A stretch of 14,933 nucleotides of DNA. It comes from an uncultured Bacillaceae bacterium (lineage in GTDB: Bacteria; Bacillota; Bacilli; Bacillales; Cytobacillaceae). Below are positions 13,675-14,933 of this stretch, one piece after another. The notes below the pieces were generated by a model. It saw only the letters and a list, made by a program, of their open reading frames with translations, made no database searches and had not been told where the DNA came from. How positions within the stretch are numbered: position 1 is the first letter of the stretch; every line of letters starts with the position of its first letter. Location of the stretch: NCBI GenBank assembly GCA_937995745.1, contig CALKIU010000152.1:1-14933 (forward strand), given 5' to 3'. The translations under genes and the position numbers were made by a program.

Positions 13675-13735
13675 AAAAAATAATGGAGACAAACGGCCGG
13701 GATATATCAATATCCTCGCCGATTGTCTCCATTAT
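13675..13735 (-). terminator. long-stem terminator downstream of the b-type cytochrome-like gene
   Basis: ATAATGGAGACAA (13680-13692) and TTGTCTCCATTAT (13723-13735) are a perfect 13-bp inverted repeat. Inside it, CGGC/GCCG and GGATAT/ATATCC extend the hairpin to a TGAT loop. On the minus strand six T follow (13680-13675). It starts 17 nt past the stop codon. The stem is longer than usual. Confidence 0.75.
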
Positions 13736-13751
13736 GCTTGCTGCGGTTGTG

Positions 13752-14252
13752 TCAGGCTTCCAATCTATCAGCTTCGTCCTTCTCCATTTCCTGTTGGCCC
13801 GATCTTTTGAGATAAAGCGCTTTCGCCATTGCATGGAAAAGGACGTAAGCAACCAGCATGATGAATGCCGTATCGTGGATGACCAATGCGATTTTTCCAA
13901 GAACCGGAAACGGCTTGGACAAAAATCCTAGAACAAAGCCGGAACCAATCATCGTCAGCAGCAGAATCAAGACAAGAACGACCCTATATTTCTTATCCTG
14001 CCGCATCAGTTGAAAATGGGCTTTCATTTTGGGCAAGTAAAAGAATATCGTGAGCAAAATCAGCGTTGCGACAAAATAATGGAAGTGCTTGATCGCATAC
14101 CTCAGAGAAGGAAACCATTCCTCAATTGCCGGTGTGATCAGCAAAAATCCGCAAAACATGATGACAAAAACGAGAACGGCATTGACGAAATGCAGTCTTT
14201 TCAACCTGTCGTAAAAATCAAGATCTCTTTTTAAAAAGTTGCGCCAATTCAA
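13752..14252 (-). CDS. four-helix membrane protein resembling a b561-type cytochrome
   Basis: The product is 166 residues from a TTG start (14250-14252) with GGAAGG close upstream; no ATG occurs in frame before residue 32. Four hydrophobic helices are at about 21-40, 56-73, 90-110 and 121-147. Histidines sit at helix ends or inside helices: His21 (RLHFVNA), His56 and His58 (IKHFHYF), His126 (VIHDTAF) and His140 (VLFHAMA). This pattern, beginning R-x-x-H-x-x-N-A, resembles the di-haem membrane subunit of formate dehydrogenase gamma or cytochrome b561 families, which pass electrons between the membrane quinone pool and a partner. The partner oxidoreductase is not in the window. The C-terminus is charged and cytoplasmic. 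Haem binding is inferred from the histidines; a non-haem membrane protein remains possible. Confidence 0.75.
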   Translation of the reverse strand: MNWRNFLKRDLDFYDRLKRLHFVNAVLVFVIMFCGFLLITPAIEEWFPSLRYAIKHFHYFVATLILLTIFFYLPKMKAHFQLMRQDKKYRVVLVLILLLTMIGSGFVLGFLSKPFPVLGKIALVIHDTAFIMLVAYVLFHAMAKALYLKRSGQQEMEKDEADRLEA

Positions 14253-14276
14253 TGATACCTTCCCTCTTTCATTGTT

Positions 14277-14301
14277 ATCGCAAAAAACAGTCCATTGCGA
14301 T
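14277..14301. promoter_or_regulatory. dyad in the leader of the cytochrome-like gene
   Basis: ATCGCAA (14277-14283), 11 nt, TTGCGAT (14295-14301): a perfect 7-bp dyad between the candidate promoter and the ribosome binding site. It may be an operator or an mRNA hairpin. On the plus strand it is followed by TTTTT and could also stop transcripts from the left. Confidence 0.4.
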
Positions 14302-14311
14302 TTTTCTATCT

Positions 14312-14341
14312 ATTTTAACATTTTTCGACACGATTTTGAAA
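14312..14341 (-). promoter_or_regulatory. possible promoter of the cytochrome-like gene
   Basis: On the minus strand TTTCAA (14341-14336), an 18-nt spacer and TAAAAT (14317-14312). The -35 is weak. Upstream, GCCGGA/TCCGGC with an inner CTTTA/TAAAG (14346-14377) forms a hairpin without a T-tract. Confidence 0.35.
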
Positions 14342-14468
14342 GATGGCCGGAATCCCTTTAAACGTAAAGTGTCCGGCGTTTCAAAACCGCTCTGCCAGCG
14401 AAGAGGAAAGTTTGCCATTGAATCTGTGTGTCTTGGATGGGTTCAAGCGGGATTAAGCAATAAAAAAG

Positions 14469-14510
14469 GAGTCGTCCGGAAAATGGCAATGATTTTGGAC
14501 GGCTCTTTTT
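14469..14510. terminator. bidirectional terminator in the intergenic region
   Basis: GAGTCGTCC (14469-14477) pairs with GGACGGCTC (14497-14505) over 9 bp including one G:U. Five T follow on the plus strand and CTTTTTT on the minus strand. No gene in the window ends here on the plus strand; it may stop minus-strand transcription coming from the repeat array. Apart from this and the hairpins named, 14342-14620 holds nothing I recognise. Confidence 0.7.
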
Positions 14511-14620
14511 GGTTGGGGATTTTCATCTGGTGAATGAATTTCCAGTGGGATTGTATTTTTTAGCAATCATACGGAGGAAATATAAAAAAGCAGGGGATGT
14601 TCGCACGAACGAACGCTTTT

Positions 14621-14933
14621 TGAAGACAAATCCTTGGAAAAATGCATGCGGTTTGTCCTCAGAGTCCCAGTCTGAAGACAAAAGTCATGGGATTCCGGCC
14701 CGATTTGTCCTCAGTTCCAGGGTCTAAAGACAAAACACCGGAAAAAGCATGGGGTTTTGTCCTCAGAATGCCTATCTGAAGACAAATGCGATGGTAATAC
14801 GGGCCCGTTTGTCCTCAGTTCCAGGGTCTGAAGACAAAACATTAGAAAAAACATGGGGTTTTGTCCTCAGAGTCCCTATCTGAAGACAAAAGAGATGGAC
14901 TTACGGCCCGATTTGTCCTCAGTTCCAGGGTCT
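14621..14933. repeat. 52-bp tandem repeat array of alternating A/B units with inverted repeats (continues off window)
   Basis: Six consecutive units of exactly 52 bp start at 14621, 14673, 14725, 14777, 14829 and 14881; base 14933 begins a seventh. Each contains TGAAGACAAA at its start and TTTGTCCTCAG at positions 32-42. The junction TTTGTCCTCAG-N9-CTGAAGACAAA is an 11-bp hairpin with a 9-nt loop, giving 31-bp palindromic elements separated by 21-bp segments. Units alternate: B units (2nd, 4th, 6th) share the loop TTCCAGGGT and a GGCCCG-containing segment; A units (1st, 3rd, 5th) share a GGAAAAA-type segment and variable loops. The repeat is not a multiple of three, so it does not encode a protein repeat. 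Confidence 0.95.

Noticed and set aside
13508..13900. 130-codon minus-strand frame
   Set aside because: It overlaps the cytochrome-like gene in another frame and runs through the terminator and the GntR promoter.
14599..14610. LexA-type box GTTCG-CA-CGAAC
   Set aside because: The half-sites are in the opposite order to the Bacillus LexA consensus (GAAC...GTTC) and no gene follows.
14509..14727. 72-codon plus-strand frame entering the repeat array
   Set aside because: The 52-bp period is not a multiple of three, so the frame drifts between copies; no ribosome binding site or domain.
14621..14933. CRISPR array
   Set aside because: The 31-bp palindromic elements are regularly spaced, but the 21-bp intervening segments fall into two similar families and are too short for spacers; no cas gene is present.

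Overview
The window looks like chromosome from a Bacillaceae (Firmicutes) species, possibly a thermophile near Caldibacillus, Parageobacillus or Bacillus smithii; the genus is a guess from gene style only. The evidence is strong AGGAGG-type ribosome binding sites, GTG and TTG starts, sigma-A promoters, and Firmicutes families: an OmpR-type two-component pair beside PepSY proteins as in the Bacillus ykoGH/ykoIJ locus, a YtrA-type GntR regulator with a YtrB-type ABC ATPase, and an SdcS-type transporter.

Layout. (1) 1-3538, all minus strand: a response regulator and histidine kinase overlap by 4 nt and are followed by two PepSY proteins, the second cut by the left edge. Each PepSY gene has its own promoter. 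Both promoters carry the same 18-bp direct-repeat box exactly 10 nt upstream of the -10, so the two-component system probably controls the PepSY genes. (2) 3695-5454: cobQ (cobyric acid synthase, minus strand). Its ATPase half is intact, but its glutaminase half has lost the catalytic cysteine. A near-symmetric -10 upstream may fire both ways, the plus direction giving a short RNA that ends at a strong terminator. (3) 5772-7576: an AT-rich regulatory region and an SLC13/DASS dicarboxylate:Na+ symporter on the plus strand, ended by a bidirectional terminator. (4) 7593-8799: a MscS-family channel. (5) 8867-10468: a divergent tryptophanase/tyrosine phenol-lyase family enzyme with its own promoter and terminator. 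(6) 10598-13551, minus strand: a compact autoregulated operon encoding a GntR regulator (apparently started at ATT), an ABC ATPase, a permease and an unknown membrane-anchored protein. (7) 13675-14341: a four-helix, histidine-rich membrane protein resembling a b561-type cytochrome. (8) 14621 to the right edge: an array of exact 52-bp tandem units, alternating between two types and built from inverted repeats, continuing outside the window.

The genes form independent transcription units, mostly bounded by recognisable intrinsic terminators. No insertion sequence, phage, rRNA or tRNA gene was seen. The most noteworthy points are the shared box in the PepSY promoters, the catalytically degenerate CobQ, the atypical lyase active site, the ATT start of the GntR gene and the 52-bp hairpin array.
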